This document shows positions 54,585-64,000 of a stretch of DNA of 64,000 bases, piece by piece. Location: NCBI RefSeq assembly GCF_025118155.1, contig NW_026251388.1, positions 620,001 through 684,000 on the forward strand. The letters run 5' to 3'. The notes under the pieces were generated by a model. That model saw only the letters and a program-made list of their open reading frames with translations. It searched no databases and was not told the DNA's origin. How positions within the stretch are numbered: the stretch's first letter is position 1; each line of letters opens with the position of its first letter. The position numbers and the translations under genes are program-made. This stretch comes from Cokeromyces recurvatus (lineage: Eukaryota > Mucoromycota > Mucoromycetes > Mucorales > Mucoraceae).

Positions 54585-55562
54585 GAGTAAAATAATAATA
54601 ATAATAATAATAGAAAATAAATAATTAGTAATTTTTACACACACATATTTTTTTTTTTTTTTGTAATTTAACCCTTGTAAAACTTACTTGAGGAGACTTG
54701 CCCAAGTCTTTGGCTTATCTTCGGTATCATTATTAGAGTCAGTATGTGCAGTTGTTGATGATGAGGAAATAGGAGCCCAATCGTCAGTTACATTAGGTGC
54801 AGTTTCATTACTAGTAATCCAGCTGTCGTCATGAAGAAGACTATCTTGATTTTGCTTTGAAGATGCAATAGATGCCCAAGAGCCAGAGGACACTTCATGA
54901 TGATTTGATTTAGGTTGAGTATCCCAAGACGCGGATGGAATAGAGTTTGACTTTGGTGTGCGTGTACGTGAAGTATTTGATGATACTATGATCGTTTTAA
55001 TTTTTTTTATTTTGTTCATGTATGTACGTTTTATTTAGCTCGTGTTTTTAATTTACCTTTTCCGGGTCGAGTGACTCGGTCATTATTATATGGCCTTTGT
55101 TGTTGTGTAATTTTATTATCACGATATGTAGTAGTGGAAGTACTAATAGGTTGTTGTTGATGTGTACCACTGCTCGCAGCAGCTGCTTTTGCTTTTTGTG
55201 CTTCTTTTTTGGATTTCTTGGTTTTTACTTCACCCCATTGACTAGCGTGTCCTAAAATAATAATAAAAATTAAAAAAAAAAGAATATTTAAATAAACACA
55301 AAAAAAAGAAGCCCAAAAATATGCGCTTTTTTTCTTTACCTTCACTAATTCTGTCTATGGTTAAATCAAGATCACCATTAGCTTCTTCCAATACAAATAA
55401 AAGGTCATCGTCTGACCAGTCAGAGAATAGAACTTTAAGAGTAGGTAACTTTGAAGAATATTTTGACTTGAGTTTTTTAATATCGTTATTCTGTTCAAAA
55501 GAAGAGCTTTTGTTATTATTAGTCCTTGTGTTATATGAAGAGCGTGTTTCGTGTGAAGTCAT
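52380..55562 (-). CDS. DEF1: RNA polymerase II degradation factor Def1-like, CUE domain
   Basis: Def1 promotes ubiquitin-dependent removal of stalled RNA polymerase II. Exons 55562-55340, 55251-55057, 54985-54688, 54552-54079, 54008-53447 and 53273-52380 give 881 aa. The CUE domain is at residues about 35-75: KSKYSSKLPTLKVLFSDWSD, DDLLFVLEEANGDLDLTIDR, with the following GHASQWGEVKTKKSKKEAQK block typical of Def1. The rest is disordered: W-containing segments (SWDTQP, SWASIASS, DDWAPISS, TWASLLK), a K/E run, a Thr/Ala-rich part, and a C-terminal Gln-rich tail, as in yeast where the Q-rich half retains the protein in the cytoplasm. Acceptors of exons 4 and 6 follow A-runs. Confidence 0.93.
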
Positions 55563-56043
55563 TTTTATTATTTTTTGCAAATTTTTTTAAAAAAGTTCTA
55601 TTTAAAAGAAAAAAAAAGCGTTAGAAAAAAAAAAGCGTTAGAAAAAAAAAAAGAAGGAAAAGAATAAGTTTTATTCTTTAATAAAAGCTTGCCTTTTCGA
55701 ATCCTGGTTCTTAAAAAAATAAAAAAATACTTTGCTTTTTTTTTGTTCCTCGAATAATAAAAAAAAATAACCCTTGGTATACTTTTTTTTCTTAAAAATT
55801 TAAACAAAAAAAGAAAAAAAGAGAAAAAGAGAAAAAAAAAATATTAAATAAAATAGCAAGAGAGGCAAAAACAAAGCTGAGATTTAAAATTGCAAAATAT
55901 ACACCATTCGCAAATAAGACAAAAAAAAATGCACACAACGTCACCTCTTTTTTTTAAAAAAAAAAAATACATCATAAAATTAAATATTTATAGTTAAATA
56001 ATTTTTGTTTTTTTTTTCCTTTTTGACCAGCAAGTGATTTGAT
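55563..56043. other. DEF1 upstream region
   Basis: Mostly A/T homopolymer-rich, including a short tandem duplication of GCGTTAG plus A-run (about 55617-55651). Promoter of DEF1; no other gene seen. Confidence 0.5.
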
Positions 56044-57452
56044 CTATTGTTTGTAGTAGTTATACACTCTTATCACAGTGTCATTTTTTTGTAATGCTTC
56101 TTCTTCTTCTTGGTCTAGGATGAGAAAGCTTCTTTCAGTCTCCGATAAAAGCGCAATAGGTTCATAGTGGTCGTCAATTAAAAGATGATTCTCCGCATTT
56201 TTGTTAGTGGTTGTCATGCCTACCTTTGTGTCTTTTTTCTTCTGTTGTAACGACAATAAGATGACACCTAAAATAGTAAAACAAACACTCAATATAACAT
56301 TTAATAATTGATACCAGCCAAATAAACTCCATTGACCATAATAGACAAGACCATTTAATAGACATGATAAATTAAAACTACAAAAGGAGACTGGTATTAA
56401 TATCATGTTATCACATAATTTGAGGCCTTTATTTAAATAGTATAACTGATAATGACAATAATGATGGGTACTTTTTTTTTTTTAAAAAAAAATATATTTG
56501 TATATAAATATATATATGTTACACGACAAATTACCTGCATTGCACCTGTCAAAATCATCATGACAAGTAAAAACCAAGTTAAAGAATATTGTAACTGATT
56601 TTCACCATGGATAGTTATGATAATTAATTCGATACCACTCTTTGCAAATAACATACTTTGACTGCTAATATCACCAGAGAGTACACCCTAACTTTATAAT
56701 ATCATGAGCATCATGCTTGCTTGCTTGATTGATGACATAACCTATGATTTACCTTATACCAATCCATCTTTTGGCGTTTTCTCTATCATAATCACAATCA
56801 CAATTGATTTTTGTATTAAAATAATGCGTTAAAATGATTGTGATGATTATAATTGTCTCCAGAATACTGAAATAAATCATAAAACTTGTTTTTTTTTATA
56901 TAACTCAATAAGGTCATTTAAGTTATGATTTGTTTCAGGTATTACGCCGTAAAATCCAACCAGTAAAGCACCTATCATGATAAACCCTGTACCTAAAATA
57001 AATAAATAAAAATAAATAAAAAATTAATAAAAATTATACATATAAATATGTGTACATGTACCTAAAATACTCCTTCTTGTTAATGGTTCACCTAAAACAA
57101 TATTCGCTGCAAAGGCATTCATCACTAAATTTATGGCACCAATTGGCGCTAATAGGATAACAGGTAAATATCCAATAGAAAAGATGGAGCCAATTCCATT
57201 TGCTATGATAAAGGATATAAACGCGATTAACCACATTGGTCTTTGATATGACTTCTTTTGTAATTCTTTTGGAAATATCCTGTCGTTTAGTAAATGTAAT
57301 TTTCGTTGATAAGCTGTTGCAAATGCTTGTATTAAGTTTGTTATCACTGACATCCCTAAACCTATCCAAAATGTATTTGTGTAACCTTGATGATTGGTTT
57401 GTTCTTCATTATCTGAACTATTTGTTAATATAGCAGAATAAAGATAGATCAT
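56044..57452 (-). pseudogene. NIPA-like (DUF803) membrane transporter with two apparent frameshifts
   Basis: Exons 57452-57062, 56992-56753, 56687-56535 and 56445-56044. Exon 1 encodes MIYLYSAILTNSSDNEEQTN, NTFWIGLGMSVITNLIQAFA, ANGIGSIFSIGYLPVILLAP and IGAINLVMNAFAANIVLGEP. Later exons give TGFIMIGALLVGFYGVIPET, GVLSGDISSQSMLFAKSGIE and LYYLNKGLKLCDNMILIPVS. The APIGA.NLV.NA..A...LGE and S.Q..L.AKS.IEL blocks are those of NIPA magnesium transporters. In exon 2 the frame is lost twice: a 9-base T-run (56889-56897) and at about 56775-56779, each one base short of the frame that restores family sequence (TSFMIYFSILETII, then MDWYK). Homopolymer sequencing error is as likely as true decay, so the gene may be intact. 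Confidence 0.75.
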
Positions 57453-57648
57453 CTCTTTCTTCTTCCTTTGTTTAATATAAAGAAAAGAAAGAAAGAAAAC
57501 AAGAATTAAACAATAGGTAAAAAAAGAAAAAAAAAAAAACCAACAATAATAATAACAATAACGAAGATCATCACGTGCTCATTCTTATTTTTATTCTATT
57601 TTTATTCTATTTTTTTTTTTCTTTTTTCTTTTTTTATTTTTCTTTTAA

Positions 57649-58451
57649 ATGACAACTTTTGAACCTACTGTAAACCTTTTTCAAAAAATTATTACTCGTT
57701 CATATGCTAATGTTGAAGTTGATTCAGAAGGCATCAATACAGATCAATTCTTGGAAGCAACTGATGGTTTGATTAACATGTTTGGTACAGCCCATTTTTA
57801 TTAAAAAAGAAAGATGGAATGATGACACTAAACTTCATGTATAAAAAGATTTATTTGGTAATAGCGCGTTTATGGTGGTGCAAAAAGACATGAGTAATAA
57901 TGTTAAAAAGATTAGAACACGCTTCTTGGAGAATCCTATAGAATATAATACATTAGAAAAGTTAATGGCAAAAGAAGCCCATTTGAAGCGAAGATTGGCC
58001 ACAGAAGCATTATTATGGTTAAAAAGGTATAGTAATATAAATATTACAGTACAATATGAATAAAATAAACAAAAAAAGAAATTGTTAGGGGACTTGAATT
58101 TACAGCATACTCATTAATGCATAATATTGATCACCCAACTGAAGAATTAACGGTTTCCTTTTCACTGGCATACGATAAAACATTAAAGGCTTATCATAGT
58201 TTCATTGTTCGACCCGTATTTAATGTAAGTAAACTAATAATAAATGATATTTATATGTAAAAAAAACTAATATGTGTGGTGTATAGCTTGCTATGAATGC
58301 TTGTCCTTGGAGAAAGGATTTTTATGAAAAAATTGGTATACAAGATGATAAATCAATAGAATTAATGAGAGAATGGTTAATGGCTTTATCTCATTTAATT
58401 GATATTTTAAATAAAGTATTTGAACAGAATCCAGGATATGTTAAACATTAA
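57649..58451 (+). pseudogene. Glycolipid transfer protein (GLTP) with one apparent frameshift
   Basis: Exons 57649-57784, 57849-58026, 58089-58225 and 58287-58451 encode about 204 aa of the GLTP fold, which binds and moves glycosphingolipids between membranes in the cytosol. Blocks: TDQFLEATDGLINMF, DLFGNSAFMVVQKDMSNNVK, KIRTRF, EALLWLKRGLEFTAYSLM, FSLAYDKTLKAYHS, FIVRPVFN and LAMNACPWRKDFYEKIG. The invariant D, N, K, W and H of the glycolipid headgroup site are represented (D in FDLFG.., W in LLWLKRGL, H in AYHS). Exon 3 is one base too long: a run of four T at 58200-58203 breaks the frame between AYHS and FIVRP; three would restore it. Probably a sequencing indel. The gene is convergent with, and overlaps by 4 bp, the ethanolamine kinase. 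Confidence 0.8.
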
Positions 58452-59970
58452 AAATAGGATAATAATGTTAAAACTTCATCTTTACGCCTGTCATATTCAT
58501 TGAAACGAAGCACAGCATATTCCATATAATTAAAATCAATATCAGATACCATAGCTTGAATCATAGCCCATAAACCCCAATAAAAATGAGAAGCAAGAGA
58601 ATAACCATTGACTTCTTTATATAATCTTTCTTTTTCTTCAATTGATGGTTTAACTAACATAAAAAACGGATTTTAAGAAATACACATGGTAAATAAAAGG
58701 ATTCTTACCTCCATAATTAAATTCTGTTAAATACCATTCATACCATTTCATTTGAAATTCTTTTGCTGGATATCTCCAATATTCACATTCAAAGCCTGCA
58801 AATTCATTAAAATGATTACCAATATCGAATCCTCTAGAGGCATAGCAACCATACTCATAATCTATGAAACTTGCTTCTTCTAATAAAAGAAAATATACAA
58901 GTATATAGCTGTGTTTAATATTTCAATCATAGAATGATGATTGGTTCTTTTTACCTTTCTCTTCATCAAAAATGATATTTCCATAAAGTAAATCATTATG
59001 AGAAAATACTATGGGTGACTGTATTTTTTCTAATTCTTTTATTAAAGAGTCTAACTATAAATAATTAAAACATCATTACTATGTTATATTATTATTCTAT
59101 AACATGCAAGATTAGAATACCTCTAATCTAATTTTGTTCATATCGAATCTCTTTTCAAATATGGATTGTATAGTTGGATTTTCATATCTTTGAGGAACTA
59201 TGAATAACAAGAATGAATATGTATACAGAATAAAAACAAATAAAATAGGATATACCTTGTTCTAACCATTTATACATAGTCGACCATAGCTTTTGTTGTT
59301 TCTTATGATTATTATAAATCATTCTATTATTCTCTTCTTCTTCAAAAGGTAATTTTACTTGATGCCATCTTGCAAGTTTCTTTGCAATCCAGAATGCTTT
59401 CTTTTCTTGTCCCAAGTCTTCTACTGTAGATACTTTGCCTTTAATAAATCCATAGACTAATCCATTTTTAAATCTAGCATATAATGGTGGTGACATCTTT
59501 TGTGAAGATAAGGTAATGATATTCTATATGTATATATATATATATAACTGAGTATCTTTATATCATCGAATCCCGTCTTTCTACCTACCAAAATTTCTTG
59601 TTTACGGTCTATAATCAGTTCTGACCCTTTACCATAGGCTCGAACAAGAACTGAAAAATCAGTAGGTAAATAAGTAACTCTAACCACTATTAAAAAATGT
59701 TGTCAATTTAAATATTACTCATACTACTGTTATTTTTACACACGCACACACACACTTACATTGATTTGTAATGCCATCTTTACATTGTACAAATTTTATA
59801 TCTTCATATTTCCATGTAGAAAATATTTTTGAAACAACTTTATAGGCCCCTTCAAAAAGTGCTCCATTGACAACTTCAATGTCAAAATAAGGAGTAGCTT
59901 CAATGAGTCGATTTAAATGATCATCAGTATGAATATTAGTATTATCATTATTAGATGTATTCGGTGGCAT
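58448..59970 (-). CDS. EKI1: Ethanolamine kinase (choline/ethanolamine kinase family)
   Basis: First step of the CDP-ethanolamine (Kennedy) pathway. Seven exons (59970-59760, 59686-59589, 59523-59256, 59197-59121, 59054-58955, 58879-58709, 58653-58448) give 376 aa. Motifs: ITNQLVRVTYL near the ATP site, VLVRAYGKGSELIIDRKQEI, LYARFKNGLVYGFIKG, PIVFSHNDLLYGNIIFDEE (Brenner motif, catalytic Asp) and EASFIDYEYGCYASRGFDIG, NHFNEFAGFECEYWRYP (metal-binding Asp and the family choline/ethanolamine kinase signature). The FIDYEY plus NHFNEFAG pattern fits ethanolamine rather than choline kinases. The last codon's TAA lies on top of the stop of the GLTP gene on the other strand. Confidence 0.92.
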
Positions 59971-60793
59971 CTTTCTTTACTATTTGAAAGAGGGTATAAA
60001 GTGAACAAGTAACAAAAAAAAAAAAAATGAAATAAAAGGGGTAAAAAAAAAAAAAAAAAAATAAAATAAAATAAATAAAAAATCAAGATAAAACGGAAAC
60101 ACGGACCCAATCAAATCTTAAATAGCTGATGATCAAGTCACAAGAGGTACACAAAAATGGAAATCCTTTTTTTTTACACATGTGAAGAGGATATTTTATA
60201 TGAAAAGTTTATTTTGTATTTATACAAAATGTATAGAAATATATAAACACTTGCTTAGTCATTCTATTTTATACATATGCATGTATACAAATATATGGAC
60301 TTGGAATATGACGCCAGATTAAGTAATGATAACAAAAAAAAAATAATATCATATGCCCATTCTATAAAGAAAAGTAATAGTTGACTTATTTGCTAAAAAA
60401 AAACAATTTCTCTACTCATCAATCATGTTCTTCTACTGAACAATAGTAGAAATAGATAAAAATAAACAAGCACAAGTAGTACATATTATAAAAGAAAAGG
60501 GGGAGGGAAATGGGGGTGGTGGCATTACCATATTGTTTATTATCCAATAAGAATAATTACATAAACCTTATTAAACAAATAAATAATAAATATGTTATTC
60601 ACCATTAGGGTTAGGGTATAATTTTAATAGCAAGTTTATTGTAAAGTAGAAAAAAAAAAGAAAAAAAAAGTGTTGTTTAAAAAAGATGTTGATTAGTATA
60701 TTTTAAAATTACTGCCATTTAGACCACATAAGAATTGCCAATTGATTCTTTTTTTTTTTTTTTCTTTCTTTCTTTTCTACTTAGTTACATTCA
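59971..60793. promoter_or_regulatory. Divergent intergenic region with TTAGGG repeat
   Basis: 823 bp between the ethanolamine kinase (-) and J-protein (+) starts. TTAGGGTTAGGG at 60605-60616 is two telomere-type units, equal to a telo-box pair on the other strand. A-runs near 60041-60062 and T-runs at 60749-60763 are also present. No gene seen. Confidence 0.4.
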
Positions 60794-61411
60794 ATGTCAT
60801 TTAAAACATCAAGAATCATTTTAAAACAGTTTTATTCTCAACAACATATAAAAAGGATAAAGAATCCTTATGAAATATTAAATTTAACTGAATCAGCAAC
60901 ACCAGCAGAAATAAAAAAGAAATACAAAGAGTTGGCAAAAGAATTACATCCGGATAAAAAATCAACTGGAAATTTAGCAAAATTTCAAGAGCTAGTAGAA
61001 GCTTATGAGATATTAATTCATCATCGTAACACCAGTAAATTCTATTATCATGCGTCTCCTAAAGAACATAATAGACCCCCTACTTCTTCTCATACAAACA
61101 CTTATTACCGAGCATCATCTGCTACTACTACGATTAATAATAATATAAAATATACTAGTAATGCTACATTCTTATCTATATTAGCGGGTATTGTCGTTAC
61201 TATTGGAGCTCTTAACCTCTTTTATTTTCATTCTTCTCATGAAGCATTTATCAATGCAGCCAATCAGCATCATATAAAAACAACTGAAGATCTGAAAAGG
61301 GCTCGTACAGAAGCAAAATTATTTGGAAATGATAGAGGTGTAAAACGAGTAATAGAGACAAGAATGAATTTATTTAGACATCATCATAATAATAATAAAG
61401 AGAACCCATAA
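60794..61411 (+). CDS. Membrane J-domain (DnaJ) co-chaperone, probably mitochondrial
   Basis: Intronless, 205 aa. J domain at residues about 24-78: KNPYEILNLTESATPAEIKK, KYKELAKELHPDKKSTGN, with the HPD at residues 52-54 that stimulates Hsp70. The N-terminus (MSFKTSRIILKQFYSQQHIK) is basic without acidic residues, as in mitochondrial presequences. A hydrophobic helix follows at about residues 125-144 (FLSILAGIVVTIGALNLFYF). The C-terminal soluble part has no recognised motif and ends in an Asn/His-rich tail. It resembles small mitochondrial J-proteins with a membrane span; Hsp70 partner and location are inferred. It ends 29 bp before the GPC1 stop (convergent). Confidence 0.82.
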   Translation: MSFKTSRIILKQFYSQQHIKRIKNPYEILNLTESATPAEIKKKYKELAKELHPDKKSTGNLAKFQELVEAYEILIHHRNTSKFYYHASPKEHNRPPTSSHTNTYYRASSATTTINNNIKYTSNATFLSILAGIVVTIGALNLFYFHSSHEAFINAANQHHIKTTEDLKRARTEAKLFGNDRGVKRVIETRMNLFRHHHNNNKENP

Positions 61412-61440
61412 ACTTATTATTCCTTTCTTTTTTTTTTCTG

Positions 61441-62790
61441 TTAATCTAATAGCTGCTTTTCCGCTTTCTTTTCTTCGTTCTTCTTCTCCTTTTTGTTATC
61501 CATATTTTCTATTTCTAAAATATATCTTCGGGAAAATACTTCAATGTAATAATTAGCACCATTCCAAACACTGGCAGCAAACATGACGATTAAAAATAGG
61601 GTATGTAACCAGAAATGACGATATAAAAAGTAAGTAGGAATGGAGGTAAGAATGTTATAAATGAGTTGTAAGAGCATAAACATTTCTAGTTTATATTTAG
61701 GTCCAAATGCAAAGGCCATCTTTTGAATAAATCCTCTTTTGCCATGAGTATCATCCAATAACCAAGAGTAAGAAGTTAATCTTAAACCCGATTCTACTTT
61801 GCTTCTTCTTCCTACCATAATGAAAATATAATATAACGTTTGCCATACACCATAAGCTACAGTAGAATAGATCATGACAGTTGAAAATGGAGGAGATTCT
61901 AGATGATGAAGAGCAGGGAATCGTGTGTCACGGTACAAGGTCACGATAGCTGTGTTATCACAATAAATATCTTGTTGAAGCTCTGGCATCCATTTGATAC
62001 AATACATGACTAATGGGGGGAAAATGTGAATAAAGACCGAGGTCACTTTATCTAACGAATGAAATACAAGAGAATTTCTCCATGTGATAATCGCCCAAGC
62101 AACGGGACCATTTGTTAAGCAATAAGAAGATAAGAATAAGATGGTTGAATGAGGATAGATCCATAAGAAGAGCATCGTCATCGTGTTTACAAAGTAACAT
62201 ATATCAAATATAAAATAATGCCATCGCTTAGATCGATAAATAACATAACGTAAGACAAGTAAAATAATAAATTGTACACTATAATAAGAGGGTATTAAAC
62301 TTGGATAACGAAGGGCAAGAGCGGGTGCAACACAGGCGTTACCGACACCGAACATGAATGCTATCTTGTCCCGTAACTGAACTGTTTTCGCATCACGATT
62401 GATACGTTTATCTATCTTATGATATTGTCTTACAAGTAGTTCAAGGATACGTGCCTTTTGTAACTCTAATTTCTTAGTTTGTTGCTTAATACTATCTTTT
62501 GTCTTGCTTGTCCATTCTGATGATTTTGTAATAAATTCTTTTTGTTTGTCTTCTATTTGATTTGTTACTTGATCTAAAGCTGCAGATAACATATCAATCA
62601 TATCAAAATCATTCTCGGATATAAATTCTGAAGTACTCCATTCATCTAGCGAAAATATATCTTCTTCTGAAGTAGGATTTGTAGTAGTAGTAGTAGTAGT
62701 AGTAGAAGAAGAAGAAGAAGAAGAAGTCTTTGCTACTTTTCTTGTATCTTTATCTTCTTTATTTGTTGTTGTTTCGTCGTTTATATTCAT
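61441..62790 (-). CDS. GPC1: Glycerophosphocholine acyltransferase 1 (DUF2838)
   Basis: Integral membrane acyltransferase that acylates glycerophosphocholine with acyl-CoA, a phosphatidylcholine remodelling route of fungi and plants. Intronless, 449 aa. The disordered N-terminus with Ser and Thr runs is followed by a basic amphipathic segment and the DUF2838 core: RDKIAFMFGVGNACVAPALA, LLVLRYVIYRSKRWHYFIFD, ICYFVNTMTMLFLWIYPHST, FSLDKV-like FHSLDKVTSVFIHIFPPLVM. About eight hydrophobic helices follow to residue about 430, ending in a Lys/Glu-rich tail. The RW.YF..D.CYF.N and SLDK.TS.FIH blocks are the family signature, so the assignment is firm. The 5' end has a tandem TAG/GAA array that encodes the Ser/Thr runs. 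Confidence 0.94.
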   Translation of the reverse strand: MNINDETTTNKEDKDTRKVAKTSSSSSSSTTTTTTTTNPTSEEDIFSLDEWSTSEFISENDFDMIDMLSAALDQVTNQIEDKQKEFITKSSEWTSKTKDSIKQQTKKLELQKARILELLVRQYHKIDKRINRDAKTVQLRDKIAFMFGVGNACVAPALALRYPSLIPSYYSVQFIILLVLRYVIYRSKRWHYFIFDICYFVNTMTMLFLWIYPHSTILFLSSYCLTNGPVAWAIITWRNSLVFHSLDKVTSVFIHIFPPLVMYCIKWMPELQQDIYCDNTAIVTLYRDTRFPALHHLESPPFSTVMIYSTVAYGVWQTLYYIFIMVGRRSKVESGLRLTSYSWLLDDTHGKRGFIQKMAFAFGPKYKLEMFMLLQLIYNILTSIPTYFLYRHFWLHTLFLIVMFAASVWNGANYYIEVFSRRYILEIENMDNKKEKKNEEKKAEKQLLD

Positions 62791-64000
62791 AATGATGTTG
62801 AGTTAAAGAAGAAGAAAAAAAAAAAAAAAAAGGGAAAAGAAAAAGAAAGCGGAAGAAATTTGTTACGTCTCATAATTGTCATTTTTTTTTTTTTTTAAAT
62901 GAAATAATAGCAAAATGGAGTGGACGGGCTTTTAATTTTTTCTGCTTTATTTTAGGAAATCTGTTTTCGACTAAACTATTACTTGAAATTGTTTAAATCA
63001 TATTTATATAGCTACCAAGATGTGATGCCTAATTGAAGGTACATTTATTGAATGTTTAGTCATTGTATGTTAACTTATTAAACACAAGTCAATAGATGAA
63101 TCCTTAGGGTAAGATGATTAAAACAGAGATACGAACTATTTATACAATACAGTCATCTGATGACCTCCTGTAAAAAAAAAAAATAAAAAAATCACAATAG
63201 ATAGAATATAGTTAACGTCTATTTCCAAGAATTTTACTTGTATATGTTAAACTATCTTTTTTTTTTGTTTATCCCATCTTTAAGTTCAAAAAATAAAATA
63301 CGTCGATTATAGAACGAGGAGGAAAGATGATAGATACTTATACACAAATATGCATTATTTTATTAGGAATGAATATTAATAAGACTATTGATATAAATAT
63401 ATATAATCATATACATGAATGAATATGTATTTTAAAGGACATTATAGTATAGTGTTATATGCACTCTATTGCTCATTCTTTATTATTTACATATTATATA
63501 TCATATTTAAAATATTTTAAGTATGTATCATAATAATAATAATAATAATAATATACACATATCTTAAATTTGACTTTATACAACATTCCACGTGGCGTAT
63601 TATAGATGCTTCATAATTCTATAATTATACATATTAAGGGAAATAGATAAAATGTTAAAAGGGAGAAGGATTAAATAAGGATGGCGTCAATTATATACAT
63701 ATACATATATAACTCTTCAATATATGCATGTTAGACAAACTTTGTTACCAATTCTAATATTTTACTTTGTCTTATAATACGTACGCCGAAGGAGAAAAAG
63801 GTGTAAGGAGAGAAGGTTAAAAAAAGAAAGAAAAAAAGAAAAAAAAAACTAGTTTGTATCAAAATCAGTTGGAATTTGAGGGGAAAAATGTATACCTCAA
63901 TGTAATGTAAATACGTTTTGAGGGGGGGAAGGGGAAGGGGGGGGGGGGGAAAAGAAGTTACTGTTGGTAAATTAAAAATAGAAATACGTTTTATATAAAT
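62791..64000. other. Right-end intergenic, no gene seen
   Basis: Upstream of GPC1 to the window edge. Contains an AAT array (about 63530-63552), A-runs, and a G-rich tract at about 63921-63952 (runs of 7, 4 and 12 G, roughly). No coding block recognised on either strand. Confidence 0.55.

Noticed and set aside
55695..55706. TTCGAATCC, similar to a tRNA T-loop
   Set aside because: No complementary stems within tRNA distance; it lies in the DEF1 upstream homopolymer region.

Overview
This is a low-GC nuclear contig from a fungus, most probably an early-diverging Mucoromycota (Mucorales-like). The grounds are 28 recognisable eukaryotic loci, nearly all split by short (about 40-130 bp) GT-AG introns, very A/T-rich intergenic DNA full of homopolymers and microsatellites, fungal-only families (KRE2/KTR mannosyltransferase, ENA-type P-ATPase, NST1, DEF1, GPC1, COX12), and relics of a Tc1/mariner transposon and a TnpB/Fanzor-like gene. 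I see no operons, rRNA, tRNA, CRISPR or bacterial signals. The species cannot be fixed from sequence alone.

Layout. 1-5.7 kb: left-edge partial ORF (-), mannosyltransferase (+) whose only intron is a huge ACATAT array, and a UPF0658-type Golgi membrane protein (-). 6.7-13.4 kb, all on -: an unknown protein with a KVQF motif, free methionine-R-sulfoxide reductase, an SH3 membrane protein, and ribosomal protein S21. 14-16.4 kb (+): capping protein beta and an L-type lectin. 17.2-18.2 kb (-): an FHA splicing factor (SNIP1/Pml1). A 3.9 kb gene-poor stretch with a second ACATAT array precedes the ENA-type ATPase (22.1-25.2 kb, +). 25.4-35.4 kb: a raffinose synthase-like GH36 (-), an F-box/LRR protein with polyQ (+), COX12 (-) and a sugar transporter (-). 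35.8-37.7 kb: decayed Tc1/mariner element with 49-bp inverted ends. 38.8-46.6 kb: cyanase (+), malate dehydrogenase (-), a PfkB kinase (-) and the PP2A B56 subunit (+). About 47-47.6 kb: the TnpB/Fanzor-like relic. 48.3-62.8 kb: NST1 (+), DEF1 (-), a NIPA-like transporter (-), GLTP (+), ethanolamine kinase (-), a J-protein (+) and GPC1 (-).

Functionally this is an ordinary gene-dense housekeeping region: secretory pathway (mannosyltransferase, lectin, UPF0658), mitochondrion (COX12, MDH, probably the J-protein), salt and stress (ENA, NST1, PP2A-B56), and a loose lipid group (GLTP, ethanolamine kinase, GPC1) within 5.2 kb. The more unusual points are the two transposon-derived relics, repeated A-run 3' splice sites, a GC-AG intron in cyanase, apparent homopolymer frameshifts in the NIPA and GLTP genes, and GLTP and ethanolamine kinase overlapping at their stop codons. 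All exon coordinates were worked out by hand from splice signals and reading-frame continuity.
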